This document shows positions 54,096 through 64,000 of a DNA stretch of 64,000 nucleotides, piece after piece. The position numbers and the translations under genes were made by a program. The notes below the pieces were generated by a model that worked only from the letters and a program-made list of their open reading frames with translations, was not told the DNA's origin and did no database searches. The first letter of the stretch is position 1; each line of letters begins with the position of its first letter. The stretch comes from Aquisalimonas lutea (GTDB lineage: Bacteria > Pseudomonadota > Gammaproteobacteria > Nitrococcales > Aquisalimonadaceae). The stretch is from assembly GCF_030409225.1 (NCBI RefSeq), contig NZ_JAUFPK010000001.1:492191-556190 (forward strand). Direction: 5' to 3'.

Positions 54096-54857
54096 TCAGA
54101 AACGGGCCGAGACGCCCACGTACGGGCCCTCGATGGTCAGGTCCGCGTCCACGTCGTCCAGGTCATCCAGGCGCAGGTTCTGGTGCTTCCAGCCGCCTTC
54201 CACGGCCAGGGACCCGGCGCCCAGATCGGTGCGGTAGCCGCCCCGCAGCGTGACATCGGCGATGCGATGGCCGTCGACGGACAGATAGCTGCCTTCGCCG
54301 CCGGCGAACAGGCCGGTGCCGGGCAGGCGCGCCTCCACACGGGCATAGAGCAGCGGCAGCGGCGCCGCGAACTCCACCCGCTCGCGGTCGCCGCTCTGCT
54401 GCCCTTCCACCTCGGCGTAGCCGTCCACGTACTTGACGTTCACGCCCAGGTCCAGGTCCACCAGGGTGCTCCACGGCGTCCAGTAGAAGATGGCGTCCAT
54501 CTGGTCCAGCTGCAGCTCGGAGGAGACGTCTTCGTTGACATTGAAGCTGGTGCCCTGGAACTCGAAGCTCCGCGTCACGCGACCGTCCCCGCTCATGCTC
54601 ACGGGCGTGTACTGGAGCTTGAGCCGGGGCAGCAGCGGTACCGGGTGGCGCAGATCCGCCCAGACGAAGACGTCGGTCTCGGAGTCGAGCTGCAGGCCGT
54701 CGTCGACATCGGCCCGGTCGCCGTCGCTCTGGATGTAGCCGTCCGGATTCTGTTTCCAGACCCCGGCGCCGACGCTGATGCCGGTGATATCCGCATGGGC
54801 GGCGCCCACCGGCACGGCAGCGACGACGGCGAAAAGCAGCATGGAACGCGAACGCAT
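54096..54857 (-). CDS. Outer-membrane beta-barrel protein, TIGR04219 type
   Basis: The 253-residue protein has a Sec signal (MRSRSMLLFAVVAAVPVGAAHA) and a mature part of alternating polar/hydrophobic strands ending in phenylalanine (VGVSARF), the usual outer-membrane barrel signature. ITGISVGAGVWKQNPDGYIQ and FYWTPWSTLVDLDLGVNVKYVDGYAE fit the TIGR04219 outer-membrane family. The function of that family is unknown. It lies 30 bp upstream of polA on the same strand. Confidence 0.83.
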   Translation of the reverse strand: MRSRSMLLFAVVAAVPVGAAHADITGISVGAGVWKQNPDGYIQSDGDRADVDDGLQLDSETDVFVWADLRHPVPLLPRLKLQYTPVSMSGDGRVTRSFEFQGTSFNVNEDVSSELQLDQMDAIFYWTPWSTLVDLDLGVNVKYVDGYAEVEGQQSGDRERVEFAAPLPLLYARVEARLPGTGLFAGGEGSYLSVDGHRIADVTLRGGYRTDLGAGSLAVEGGWKHQNLRLDDLDDVDADLTIEGPYVGVSARF

Positions 54858-54899
54858 GGGTCCTCCCGGGCATCATTCCGGGCCGCAACGCGGCCCCTA

Positions 54900-55164
54900 G
54901 TGTCCTGTAACCCAAATTCGTTGGATTTTGCCTGACCTCTGGGCCGCTGAGGCAAGGCCGCCGGCCCGAAGGCGTAGCGCGTCCTACGGCGAGGGCCAGC
55001 AACGCCGCCTCAGCGGCCCAGAGGCAGGCCCTGCGGGAGCGTCTGTGCGGCGCCAGGGCTTCGTTGCGCCTCTTGCCAAGGGCGACGGCCATTGCCTGCG
55101 AGTCGCGCCTCGCCCTGGCGCCGCACAGACGCTCAAAATCCAACGAATTTGGGTTACAGGACAC
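54900..55164. mobile_element. MITE-like element B, 265 bp, IS630/Tc1-type ends
   Basis: The 469-bp gap upstream of the LOG-family gene holds this element. It has perfect 31-bp terminal inverted repeats (GTGTCCTGTAACCCAAATTC...) at 54900-54930 and 55134-55164, flanked by TA; the empty site would be CCCTAGCGG. Two hairpins lie inside: one with perfect 18-bp arms (54936-54953 with 55007-55024), one with perfect 23-bp arms (55037-55059 with 55112-55134). It has no coding frame. Its plan and length equal those of element A, and the second hairpin's loop shares a core with A in opposite orientation. The rest of the gap (55165-55326) is the LOG leader. Confidence 0.87.
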
Positions 55165-55326
55165 TAGCGGTTCATGGATGTCATGGATGCGCCGCCTGCG
55201 CCATAATGGAGGCCGCACCCCGCTGCGGAACACTCTATACCAGTCGCGGAAGCGGCTGACCATTGCACACCGTACGGCGATCCCGGGACTGTACACGCCC
55301 GGGGCGGCCGGGAGCCACTGTTCACG

Positions 55327-56046
55327 ATGTCATCACACGACAAGTTCACGGGCCGCGCGCCCATCAACGATTCACTCATGACCCGCGAGTCCTGGAAGAT
55401 CTTCCAGGTCATGGCGGAGTTCGTGGAGGGCTTCGAGCGCCTGGCGCAGATCAAGCCCTCCGTCAGCATGTTCGGCTCCGCCCGCACGCCCGCCGATCAC
55501 CCCTGGTACGAGCTGGCCGAGGAAACCGCCCGCCAGCTCTCCGAGGCCGGCTTCTCCGTGGTCAGCGGCGGCGGCCCCGGCATCATGGAGGCCGCCAACA
55601 AGGGCGCCTACCGGGGCAAGGCGCCGAGCATCGGGCTGAACATCCAGCTGCCCGCCGAGCAGGGCGGCAACGACTACCAGGACATCAGCCTGAATTTCCG
55701 GCATTTCTTCTCGCGCAAGGTCATGTTCGTCAAGTACGCGTCCGCCTACGTGGTACTGCCCGGCGGCTTCGGCACCCTGGACGAGCTGGCGGAGATCCTG
55801 ACGCTGGTGCAGACGGGCAAAACCCGGCGCATCCCCATCATCCTGGTGCACGGCACGTTCTGGCAGGGGCTCATCGACTGGTTCCGGGACAAGCTGGTGG
55901 GCGAGGGCACCATCAACGCCGAGGACATGGACCTCTTCCGGGTGGTGGAGCACCCCGGCGAGGTGGTCACCGCCATCTTCGACCACTACGAGCACCGCGG
56001 CTTCGAGCCGTCGGCGCGGGAGCGGGAGATCCTGCTCGATCTTTAG
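55327..56046 (+). CDS. LOG-family protein (TIGR00730, Rossmann-fold nucleotide-binding)
   Basis: The 239-residue protein has the LOG signatures SVVSGGGPGIMEAANKGAY (about residues 77-95) and YVVLPGGFGTLDELAEIL (about 140-157), with the conserved arginine/lysine in FFSRKVMFVKYA. Proteins of this family release free bases from nucleoside monophosphates (cytokinin-type phosphoribohydrolase or PpnN-like). This one is longer than plant LOG at its N-terminus. Exact substrate is not known. A REPIN group follows its stop. Confidence 0.88.
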   Translation: MSSHDKFTGRAPINDSLMTRESWKIFQVMAEFVEGFERLAQIKPSVSMFGSARTPADHPWYELAEETARQLSEAGFSVVSGGGPGIMEAANKGAYRGKAPSIGLNIQLPAEQGGNDYQDISLNFRHFFSRKVMFVKYASAYVVLPGGFGTLDELAEILTLVQTGKTRRIPIILVHGTFWQGLIDWFRDKLVGEGTINAEDMDLFRVVEHPGEVVTAIFDHYEHRGFEPSAREREILLDL

Positions 56047-56084
56047 CCGTCGGCAACTGCGTCGCGCCGGCGGCCGACGGAGCC

Positions 56085-56358
56085 GCAGGAGCGACGTCAA
56101 GAGAGCCAAACACCCTGGAAAATCGCGGCTGAAGCCGCTCCTACACGGCTCCGGCAAGGCTTGCCGCAGGATGCTGTAGGAGCGACGTCAGTCGCGACCG
56201 TCGCAGAGCATCTCAAGCGGCCGACAGCGGTCGGGGCTGAAGCCCCTCCCACAGCGCCGCCGCAGAAAACTTTGTCAATATGATGTGGGAGCGGCTTCAG
56301 CCGCGACGGTCCAGAGAACCTGATGCTCTGCAACGGTCGCGACTGACGTCGCTCCTAC
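56085..56358. repeat. REPIN cluster between LOG-family gene and uvrD
   Basis: The 350-bp gap between the convergent genes is mostly REP sequence: a decayed pair (56085-56144), a pair joining a GCGAC/GTCGC copy to a GGGGCT/AGCCCC copy (56176-56252) and a pair joining GCGGCT/AGCCGC to GCGAC/GTCGC (56285-56358). The hairpins may help end transcription from both sides. No gene is seen. Confidence 0.85.
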
Positions 56359-56396
56359 GGCTCTGTCGACCGCTCGGGCGAACAGGCCCAGCGCGG

Positions 56397-58562
<2,166 letters not shown>

Positions 58563-58601
58563 GGGGGCGCAGTGTAGCAAGTCGATACGGCTGATGGGGC
58601 G

Positions 58602-59522
58602 CTACAGCGACGCCGACAGCTCCCGCACGGCGTCGAGCCCCCGGATCAGCTCCACCAGCGCCCGGACCGTCGGCTCCCGCGCCGAGCCCTTGCGCCACAG
58701 GGCGGCGATCCGGCGGCGGGGCTGCGGGTCCCGGAAGCGCCGCAGCACCAGGCCGCCATCCGCTCCCTGCCGGGGGCCGGCGTGGGCCGCCATCTCCGGC
58801 AGCAGCGTCAGCCCCGCGCCGCTGACCGCCATCTGCCGCAGCGTCTCCAGGCTCGTGGCGCGGAACTCCCGGGCCTCGCGGGCGCCCACGGTCTGGCAAA
58901 GGCTCAGGGCCTGATCCCGGAGGCAGTGCCCCTCCTCGAGCAGCAGCACCCGGGTATCGGTAAGATCGTCCAGGTCGACCACCTCCCGTGCCGCCAGGGG
59001 GTGGTCCTCCGGCGCGGCGAGCAGGAACGGCTCGTCGTAGAGCACGCGCTGGGGGAAGGCGTCCGCGCCTTCCACCGGGACCGCGATGATGGCGACGTCC
59101 AGCTGGCCCTGGCGCAGCCGCTCGAGGCAGCTGCCGGTGCGCTCCTCGTTGAGCACCGGCCGCAGCCGCGGCATCTGCTCGGTGAGCGCGGCGAACAGGT
59201 GGGGCAGCAGGTAGGGCGCCACCGTGGGGATGACCCCCAGGCGCAGATCGCCCGCCAGGGGATCGCTTGCGGCACGGGAGAGCTCGACGATATCGTCCGC
59301 GAGGCTCAGCATGCTGCGCGCCCGCTCGGCCACCTCCTGCCCGATCACGGTGAGCAGCACCTGCTTGCTGGAGCGCTCCACCAGCTGCACGCCGAGGAAC
59401 CCTTCCAGCTTTTTCAGCTGCGCGCTCAGGGTCGGCTGGCTGACATAGCAGGCCTCTGCGGCGCGGCCGAAGTGGCGGTGCTCGGCGACGGCGACCAGGT
59501 AGCGGAGATCACGAAGATTCAT
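58602..59522 (-). CDS. oxyR: Hydrogen peroxide-inducible regulator OxyR (LysR family)
   Basis: The 306-residue protein has a LysR winged helix (MNLRDLRYLVAVAEHRHFGRAAEACYVSQPTLSAQLKKLE begins the chain) and the redox cysteine pair in LEEGHCLRDQALSLC. The two cysteines are nine residues apart, as C199 and C208 of E. coli OxyR, and the GHCLRDQ context is diagnostic. Oxidation forms a disulfide that turns on peroxide-defence genes. The targets are not in this window. It is 39 bp from uvrD on the same strand and divergent from the response regulator. Confidence 0.95.
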   Translation of the reverse strand: MNLRDLRYLVAVAEHRHFGRAAEACYVSQPTLSAQLKKLEGFLGVQLVERSSKQVLLTVIGQEVAERARSMLSLADDIVELSRAASDPLAGDLRLGVIPTVAPYLLPHLFAALTEQMPRLRPVLNEERTGSCLERLRQGQLDVAIIAVPVEGADAFPQRVLYDEPFLLAAPEDHPLAAREVVDLDDLTDTRVLLLEEGHCLRDQALSLCQTVGAREAREFRATSLETLRQMAVSGAGLTLLPEMAAHAGPRQGADGGLVLRRFRDPQPRRRIAALWRKGSAREPTVRALVELIRGLDAVRELSASL

Positions 59523-59656
59523 GGGGTATTCCCGTGCACGAGGATGGCGGTCATCACCGGCGGATCGATAGTATGATACGTGTTCGAGGGGCCGCGCTGG
59601 CTACCCGTGATGGCGGCCGGCGGCGGTTTGAGGAAGGACCCACAAGGTGACCCTGC

Positions 59657-60640
59657 ATGTCGGCAGCGTATCCCTCCTGGGGTGAAAACACGGTACCGGT
59701 GGTGGTCGTCGACGACGCCCGCTTCACGCTGGAAATGCTCCGCCGCGTGCTCCATGGCACCGGCTTTACGGACATCCGCGTCGCCGCCTCCGCGGCGGAG
59801 GCGCTGGAGCTGCTTCGCCAGCGGCCGGCGGACGTCCTGGTGGCCGACTGGCTGATGCCGGACGTCGACGGCCTGGCGCTGACCAGGCAGGTGCGCCGCA
59901 TGGACGCGGACACCAGCCACTACACCTATATCCTCCTGCTGACCGCCCGGGAAGGAGCGGCGTCGCTGGACCAGGCGTTCGCCAGCGGCGTGGATGATTT
60001 CGTCAACAAGTCCCCGGACAGCCAGGAGCTGCTTGCACGCATCCAGGCGGCCGGCCGTATCGCCCGCCTCCAGAACGACCTGCTGGCCGCCGGGCGCGAG
60101 CTGGCGGAGCTCCGGCAGCAGGGGGCGGACGACGACTCCCTGGCGGCCGGCCTCGGCAATCGCGGCTACGTGGAGGAACAGCTGGAACGCCTGCTGCGCC
60201 ACGTGGAAGGCCGGGGGGGCAGCGCCTGCGTGGCGCTGGTGCGCCTGAACGATCCGGAGACCCTGGCCGCCAGCCACGGCGACCGCGTGGTCGCGGAGAT
60301 CCTCGCCGCCATGGGGCGGCGGCTGGTGCAGTCCGTCCGCCCCCTGGACCGCATCGGGACCACCGACGGGCGGACCTTCGCCGTGCTCATGCACCACGAC
60401 GCGCCGGGCGGCTGCCACCCCAACACCTTCCGCCGCGTCGAGCGCGCCGTGAACCTGCGCGCCTACGACACCCCGGCCGGTTTCGTGAACGCCACTGCGG
60501 CCATGGTTCTGTGCAGTCTCGATCAGCAGGCGGCAAGCGCGCGTCCCGATCCCGCCGCGGTCCTGGCGACGGCCGGGGAATGGCTGGACGAGGCGCGGGC
60601 CGCCGGGCGGATTCTGGTAGCCCCATTGCCAGCGGATTAG
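59657..60640 (+). CDS. Response regulator with degenerate GGDEF domain
   Basis: The 327-residue protein has an intact receiver domain: the acidic pair D19-D20, phospho-acceptor D64 in LVADWLMPDVDG, the switch threonine in LLLTAREG and the lysine in DFVNKSPDS. A linker helix leads to a GGDEF-like domain (from about 165: LGNRGYVEEQLERLLRHVEG, HGDRVVAEILAAMGRRLV) whose signature is TTDGRTFAVLM in place of GGDEF. Cyclase activity is therefore unlikely; it may act by binding nucleotide or a protein. A cognate kinase is not nearby. AAGGTGA precedes the ATG. Its stop overlaps the end of the convergent dehydratase gene. Confidence 0.85.
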   Translation: MSAAYPSWGENTVPVVVVDDARFTLEMLRRVLHGTGFTDIRVAASAAEALELLRQRPADVLVADWLMPDVDGLALTRQVRRMDADTSHYTYILLLTAREGAASLDQAFASGVDDFVNKSPDSQELLARIQAAGRIARLQNDLLAAGRELAELRQQGADDDSLAAGLGNRGYVEEQLERLLRHVEGRGGSACVALVRLNDPETLAASHGDRVVAEILAAMGRRLVQSVRPLDRIGTTDGRTFAVLMHHDAPGGCHPNTFRRVERAVNLRAYDTPAGFVNATAAMVLCSLDQQAASARPDPAAVLATAGEWLDEARAAGRILVAPLPAD

Positions 60641-61605
60641 CCGGGGTCGTCGGGCAGGAAGCCGCGCAGCTCCGCGGCCGCCATGTTGCCGCCGGTGACC
60701 ACGGCCACGATCTCTCCTTCCGGCGGCAGCAAGCCGTCCACCGTGCCGTCGAGCAGCGCGCCGGCGCCGACGGCCGCCCCGGGCTCGGCATGCAGCTTCG
60801 CGGAACCGAGGAGATGACGCACGCCGCGGGCGATGGTCGCCTCCGGCACGGTCACCAGCTCGTCCACCCACGCGCGGGAGAGCCGGTAGGCGTTGTCGCC
60901 GGTGATCGCCGGCGCCAGGCTGCCGGCGCAGGTGGTCACCGACCCCAGCCGGGCCGGGCCGCCCCGGCGCCAGGCGTGAGCCAGGGCGGCCGCGCCTTCG
61001 GGCTCGACGCCGATCACCCGCACCGCCGGATTGCGCTGCTTCACCGCAATGGCCAGGCCGCTCACCAGGCCGCCGCCGCCCACCGGGCAGAGAATCGCGC
61101 CCGCCCCGGGCATCTGATCGCCGATCTCCAGGCCCACCGTCCCCTGCCCGGCGATCACCCGCGGGTCGTCGAAGGGGTGGACCAGGGTCAGGCCGCGCTC
61201 GGCCACGAGCGCCTCCATGCGCTTCCAGGCGGCGTTGATGTCGCCGCACAGGATCACCTCGGCACCGAGCGCCCGGGTGGCCTCGACCTTCGCGGTGCTG
61301 GCGCCCTGCGGCATGACCACCGTGACCGAGGCGCCCGCGGTGGCCGCCGCCCAGGCCAGCGCCGCCGCGTGATTGCCCGCCGAGACCGCGGCCAGGCCGG
61401 CGGCGAGCTCGTCGCGGGTGGCGGTTCGCACCCAGTTGAGAGCCCCGCGCGGCTTGAAGGCGCCGGTACGCTGGAACAGCTCGCACTTCAGGTGCACGGG
61501 CCGTCCCAGGCGCTCGCTCAGCCCGTGATCCCGGATCGTCGGCGTCGCCTCGACGCGATCACGGATGCGTCGATGCGCGGCCAGGATATCGTCGCCGTCG
61601 ACCAT
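60637..61605 (-). CDS. PLP-dependent serine/threonine dehydratase-like ammonia-lyase
   Basis: From the ATG at 61605 (GGAGGAGAC upstream) the protein has 322 residues. It is a fold-type II PLP enzyme: K51 in TGAFKPRGAL forms the Schiff base, SAGNHAAALAWAA contacts the substrate carboxylate, and PVGGGGLVSGLA holds the phosphate. There is no C-terminal ACT-like domain, so it fits catabolic threonine/serine dehydratase, hydroxyaspartate ammonia-lyase or the ectoine-pathway EutB type rather than IlvA. These cannot be told apart by eye. It shares its last bases with the convergent response regulator. Confidence 0.87.
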   Translation of the reverse strand: MVDGDDILAAHRRIRDRVEATPTIRDHGLSERLGRPVHLKCELFQRTGAFKPRGALNWVRTATRDELAAGLAAVSAGNHAAALAWAAATAGASVTVVMPQGASTAKVEATRALGAEVILCGDINAAWKRMEALVAERGLTLVHPFDDPRVIAGQGTVGLEIGDQMPGAGAILCPVGGGGLVSGLAIAVKQRNPAVRVIGVEPEGAAALAHAWRRGGPARLGSVTTCAGSLAPAITGDNAYRLSRAWVDELVTVPEATIARGVRHLLGSAKLHAEPGAAVGAGALLDGTVDGLLPPEGEIVAVVTGGNMAAAELRGFLPDDPG

Positions 61606-61731
61606 GCTCGTCTCCTCCTGGCACAAGTCTGTGCCACTCCCGCAAGCGCCGCCAATCCGCCGCACCGGGCCCGTCCGGGCTAGACTTGCAGGGAGTAACC
61701 GGTGGAGGGCAGCACCGGTACGGAGCGCGAC

Positions 61732-62217
61732 ATGACGAGCCAGCCACAAGGCGCCGGCGCGGTCTTCTCCGCCGACGGCATCTATCGCTATCGGCTGTGG
61801 CGTCGCTGGGCCGCGGGAGCGCAAGCGAACTTCCTCCTGCTGAACCCGAGCACCGCCGACGCCGACACCAACGACGCCACGGTGGAACGGTGCGTACGGC
61901 GTGCGCGCCGGCTGGGCTGCGGCGGGCTGGAGGTAACGAACGTGTTCGCGCTGCGCACGCCGTCGCCGGCCGGGCTGTACCGTGTCGACGACCCCGTGGG
62001 ACCGGGGAACGACGGCCACGTCCTGGACGCCGCCGGCACCGCGGGCCTGGTGATCTGCGGCTGGGGCAACCACGGTCGCCTGCGGGCACGCGGCGCCGCC
62101 GTGCTCGCCATGCTGCGTGCCCACGGGATCGTGCCCCTGGTGCTGGACATCACCCGGGCCGGTGAGCCGCGGCACCCGCTGTACCTCCGCTATGGACTCC
62201 GGCCGCGCTGCCTGTGA
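61732..62217 (+). CDS. DUF1643 family protein
   Basis: From the ATG at 61732 (CGGAG upstream) the product has 161 residues. It matches DUF1643: RYRLWRRW, FLLLNPSTADADTNDATVERCVRRARRLGCGGLEVTNVFALR near residues 35-75, and VICGWGNHGRL. The family's function is unknown; it is small, cytoplasmic and widespread in bacteria and phages. A GTG at 61702 would add ten residues but lacks support. Neighbours give no clear link. Confidence 0.85.
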   Translation: MTSQPQGAGAVFSADGIYRYRLWRRWAAGAQANFLLLNPSTADADTNDATVERCVRRARRLGCGGLEVTNVFALRTPSPAGLYRVDDPVGPGNDGHVLDAAGTAGLVICGWGNHGRLRARGAAVLAMLRAHGIVPLVLDITRAGEPRHPLYLRYGLRPRCL

Positions 62218-62248
62218 CCGGCGCCCGGCGGCCGCCCCGGGCCGGCGC

Positions 62249-63136
62249 TCATGCCGAAGGCTCGGCCTCGGCGACCAGCCAGTCCCACAGCAGGATCGCT
62301 TCGTCGCGCACGGGCGCCCGCCCCGGGCGGGTCAGGTAGAACGCCTCGTCCACCTCCAGCCACAGGGGAAAGGGGGCGACCAGCGTGCCGTCGGCGATCG
62401 CCTCCGGCATGAAGCTGCTGCGACCCATGGCCACCCCCGCGCCATGCCGCGCCAGGGCGTGGCTCGTGGCCATGGTGTCGCACAGCAGGCTGTGCGTGCG
62501 GCCCGCGAGATCCGCAACGCCGGCCTCCGCCAGCCACTGCGGCCAGCCGGCCTCGAAGCCGGTGGCGTGCACCAGGGTGTGCTCGCTCAGGTCCGCCGGC
62601 CCGGCCAGCGTGCCGGCGATCGCCGGTGTACACACGGGGGTCATCTGCTCGCGGGTGAGACGGACGACGTCCACGCCGCTCCAGTCCCCCTGCCCGTACC
62701 GGATTTCCATGTCCGCCCCGTCGCCGCCGAAATCCCCGGGCCACACCGCCGTGGCCAGGCGCAGCGGTACCTCCGGGTGCGCCTGCTGGAACCGGGCCAG
62801 GCGGGGCGCCAGCCAGAAGCGCATGAAGCCGGGTGTGGAGCGCAGGGTCACCGGGCCTTCCCGCTCCGGGCCGAAGGCCTCCTCCACGCCGCTGGCCAGG
62901 CGCTCGAAGGCATCCCGCACGGCCGGGACGAAGGCGCGACCGGCTTCCGTGAGCTCCAGCGCCCGGGCATGCCGGATGAACAGGGCCTGGCCGGTCTGGT
63001 GCTCCAGCAGCCGGATCCGCTGGCTCACGGCAGCCTGGGTAATACCCAGCTCGCGCGCGGCCTCGGTGAAGCTCATGTGCCGGGCGGCCGCATCGAAGGC
63101 GTGCAGCGCCTGGGCGGAGGGCAGACGTCGGGGCAT
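62249..63136 (-). CDS. LysR-family regulator, GcvA-like
   Basis: From the ATG at 63136 the protein has 295 residues. The start MPRRLPSAQALHAFDAAARHMSFTEAARELGITQAAVSQRIRLLE contains the LysR helix-turn-helix, and TLRSTPGFMRFWLAPRLARFQQAHPEVPLRL the first effector subdomain; both fit the GcvA group. It is divergent from the gamma-butyrobetaine dioxygenase-like gene, with a 211-bp shared control region, so it likely regulates that gene. Confidence 0.9.
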   Translation of the reverse strand: MPRRLPSAQALHAFDAAARHMSFTEAARELGITQAAVSQRIRLLEHQTGQALFIRHARALELTEAGRAFVPAVRDAFERLASGVEEAFGPEREGPVTLRSTPGFMRFWLAPRLARFQQAHPEVPLRLATAVWPGDFGGDGADMEIRYGQGDWSGVDVVRLTREQMTPVCTPAIAGTLAGPADLSEHTLVHATGFEAGWPQWLAEAGVADLAGRTHSLLCDTMATSHALARHGAGVAMGRSSFMPEAIADGTLVAPFPLWLEVDEAFYLTRPGRAPVRDEAILLWDWLVAEAEPSA

Positions 63137-63347
63137 GGTGCGGCACTCCAGGGATAAGCGCGGTATAAGCAAACCAGTGAAGGCAGGTTCACCGGCGCCC
63201 GGCGATCGGGTCAAGCGGTTTCCGCGGCGCCGCCATGTCCATGCGATCAGTTTTCTTGGGTCTTTGGGGCCGGATTCTTCGTTTGCGACCCGCACCCGCG
63301 GCACCGAGCATGACGGTGTCATACGCCAACGCAACGAGAGGGAGCCA

Positions 63348-64000
63348 ATGACCGCGACCGCAACCGAGACGCAACGCCCCGAGCCCCTGGTGGACATGGG
63401 CGAGCTTTCCGCCTATGCCGGCGACCACCGACTGCGCAGCGCCCAGCTCGACGGCGAGACGGTCCGGGTCACCTGGGACGACGGGCGCACCGCAGGCTAC
63501 CACCCGTTGTGGCTGCGCGATCACTGCCCCTGCCCGGCGTGCCGTCATCCCCAGACCCGGGAGCGCACGTTCCGTCTCCTCGACCTTCCGGAGACCCTTC
63601 CGCGACCGGAGGTAGAGGCCAGTGCCCGGGGCACCCTGATCGTACGCTGGCCGGCGATGGCGGAGCACGCCGCCCACGAGAGCGAGTTCGACCCCGGCTG
63701 GCTGCGCCAGCGCGCCGCCGCGGACGAAGACCTCGACGACAGCGGGCGCACGCAGCTGTGGGACGCCGCGATCGCCTCCAACCCGCCCTCCGTGGACTTC
63801 GGCGAGGTCACCGGCTCCGACGCCGGCCTGCGGCGCTGGCTCGACCAGCTCAGCCGCTACGGCTTGGCGCTCATCGACAACGGCCCCACCGAGCCCGGCA
63901 GCATCGAAGCCGTCGTCGCCCGGATCGGCTGGCCCCGGGAGACCAACTTCGGCCGCTACTTCGACGTGGTCTCCAAGCCGAACCCGAACAACGCCGCGTT
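63348..64000 (+). CDS. Gamma-butyrobetaine dioxygenase-like protein, 5' part
   Basis: The gene starts at an ATG with GAGAGGGAG upstream and runs out of the window after about 217 codons. The visible part has the N-terminal DUF971-like zinc domain with LRDHCPCPACRHPQTRER (near residue 53) and the start of the TauD-like oxygenase domain (WLDQLSRYGLALIDNGP, WPRETNFGRYFDVVSKPNPNN). Full-length relatives hydroxylate gamma-butyrobetaine to carnitine or trimethyllysine, using 2-oxoglutarate and iron. The iron-binding HxD...H triad lies beyond the window, so catalytic competence is not checked. Confidence 0.83.
   Translation, partial: MTATATETQRPEPLVDMGELSAYAGDHRLRSAQLDGETVRVTWDDGRTAGYHPLWLRDHCPCPACRHPQTRERTFRLLDLPETLPRPEVEASARGTLIVRWPAMAEHAAHESEFDPGWLRQRAAADEDLDDSGRTQLWDAAIASNPPSVDFGEVTGSDAGLRRWLDQLSRYGLALIDNGPTEPGSIEAVVARIGWPRETNFGRYFDVVSKPNPNNAA

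Noticed and set aside
60637-61605. Biosynthetic threonine deaminase IlvA
   Set aside because: The chain is about 320 residues and lacks the C-terminal regulatory domain; a catabolic dehydratase or ammonia-lyase fits better.

Overview
The window is about 70% GC and almost fully coding. Gene content and order fit an aerobic gammaproteobacterium: the order cytochrome c4 - engB - small RNA - polA matches what I recall from Pseudomonas, and OxyR, UvrD, DsbA and system II cytochrome c maturation (ResB/CcsA) are present. The mix resembles halophilic Ectothiorhodospiraceae-type genomes, but that placement is inference. No rRNA, tRNA, CRISPR array, prophage or intact transposase was seen.

Layout. 1-7.9 kb: a cobalamin (corrin ring) operon on the minus strand. 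A TTGAAA/TAAGGT promoter leads into a B12 riboswitch, then cbiD, a two-gene ABC-2 transporter, cobG, cobH, cobI and cobJ, mostly with overlapping stops and starts. cobK and cobL lie beside it as a separate divergent pair. 7.9-11.3 kb: SDR dehydrogenase, flavin amine oxidase and MFS transporter on the plus strand. 11.3-20.8 kb: a probable LacI-family regulon made of an aldehyde dehydrogenase, an enolase-superfamily enzyme, a SulP anion transporter, a YihU-like (sulfolactaldehyde reductase type) dehydrogenase and a TauABC-type ABC transporter. Three near-identical LacI operators lie in the two control regions. The best reading is import and breakdown of a small organosulfonate, but this is not proven. 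20.9-26.7 kb: acyl-CoA catabolism (alpha/beta hydrolase, dienoyl-CoA isomerase, two acyl-CoA dehydrogenases, acyl-CoA ligase).

27.2-42.2 kb: an island of amide-bond chemistry with two circularly permuted ATP-grasp proteins, free and fused alpha-E domains, a transglutaminase-like protease, two CocE/NonD hydrolases, two conventional ATP-grasp ligases, an M20 peptidase and a GNAT acetyltransferase. It is the most likely site of an undescribed metabolite or peptide-tag system. 42.4-50.1 kb: a GAF-GGDEF-EAL protein, an EEP-family hydrolase, dsbA, ccsA, resB and cytochrome c4. 50.3-54.1 kb: engB, then a sigma-E-type promoter with a structured ~117-nt RNA and terminator (ErsA/Spot 42-like by position), then polA. 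54.1-64 kb: an outer-membrane protein, a LOG-family protein, uvrD, oxyR, a REC/degenerate-GGDEF regulator, a serine/threonine dehydratase-like enzyme, a DUF1643 protein, and a LysR regulator divergent from a gamma-butyrobetaine dioxygenase-like gene cut by the window end.

Repeats stand out. REP/REPIN hairpins with compensated stem variants fill many intergenic gaps; one set is tandemly amplified with a 167-bp period that carries the last codons of the neighbouring gene. Two non-autonomous elements of 266 and 265 bp, each at a CTAG site with TA flanks, share a two-hairpin plan and a conserved internal core although their termini differ.
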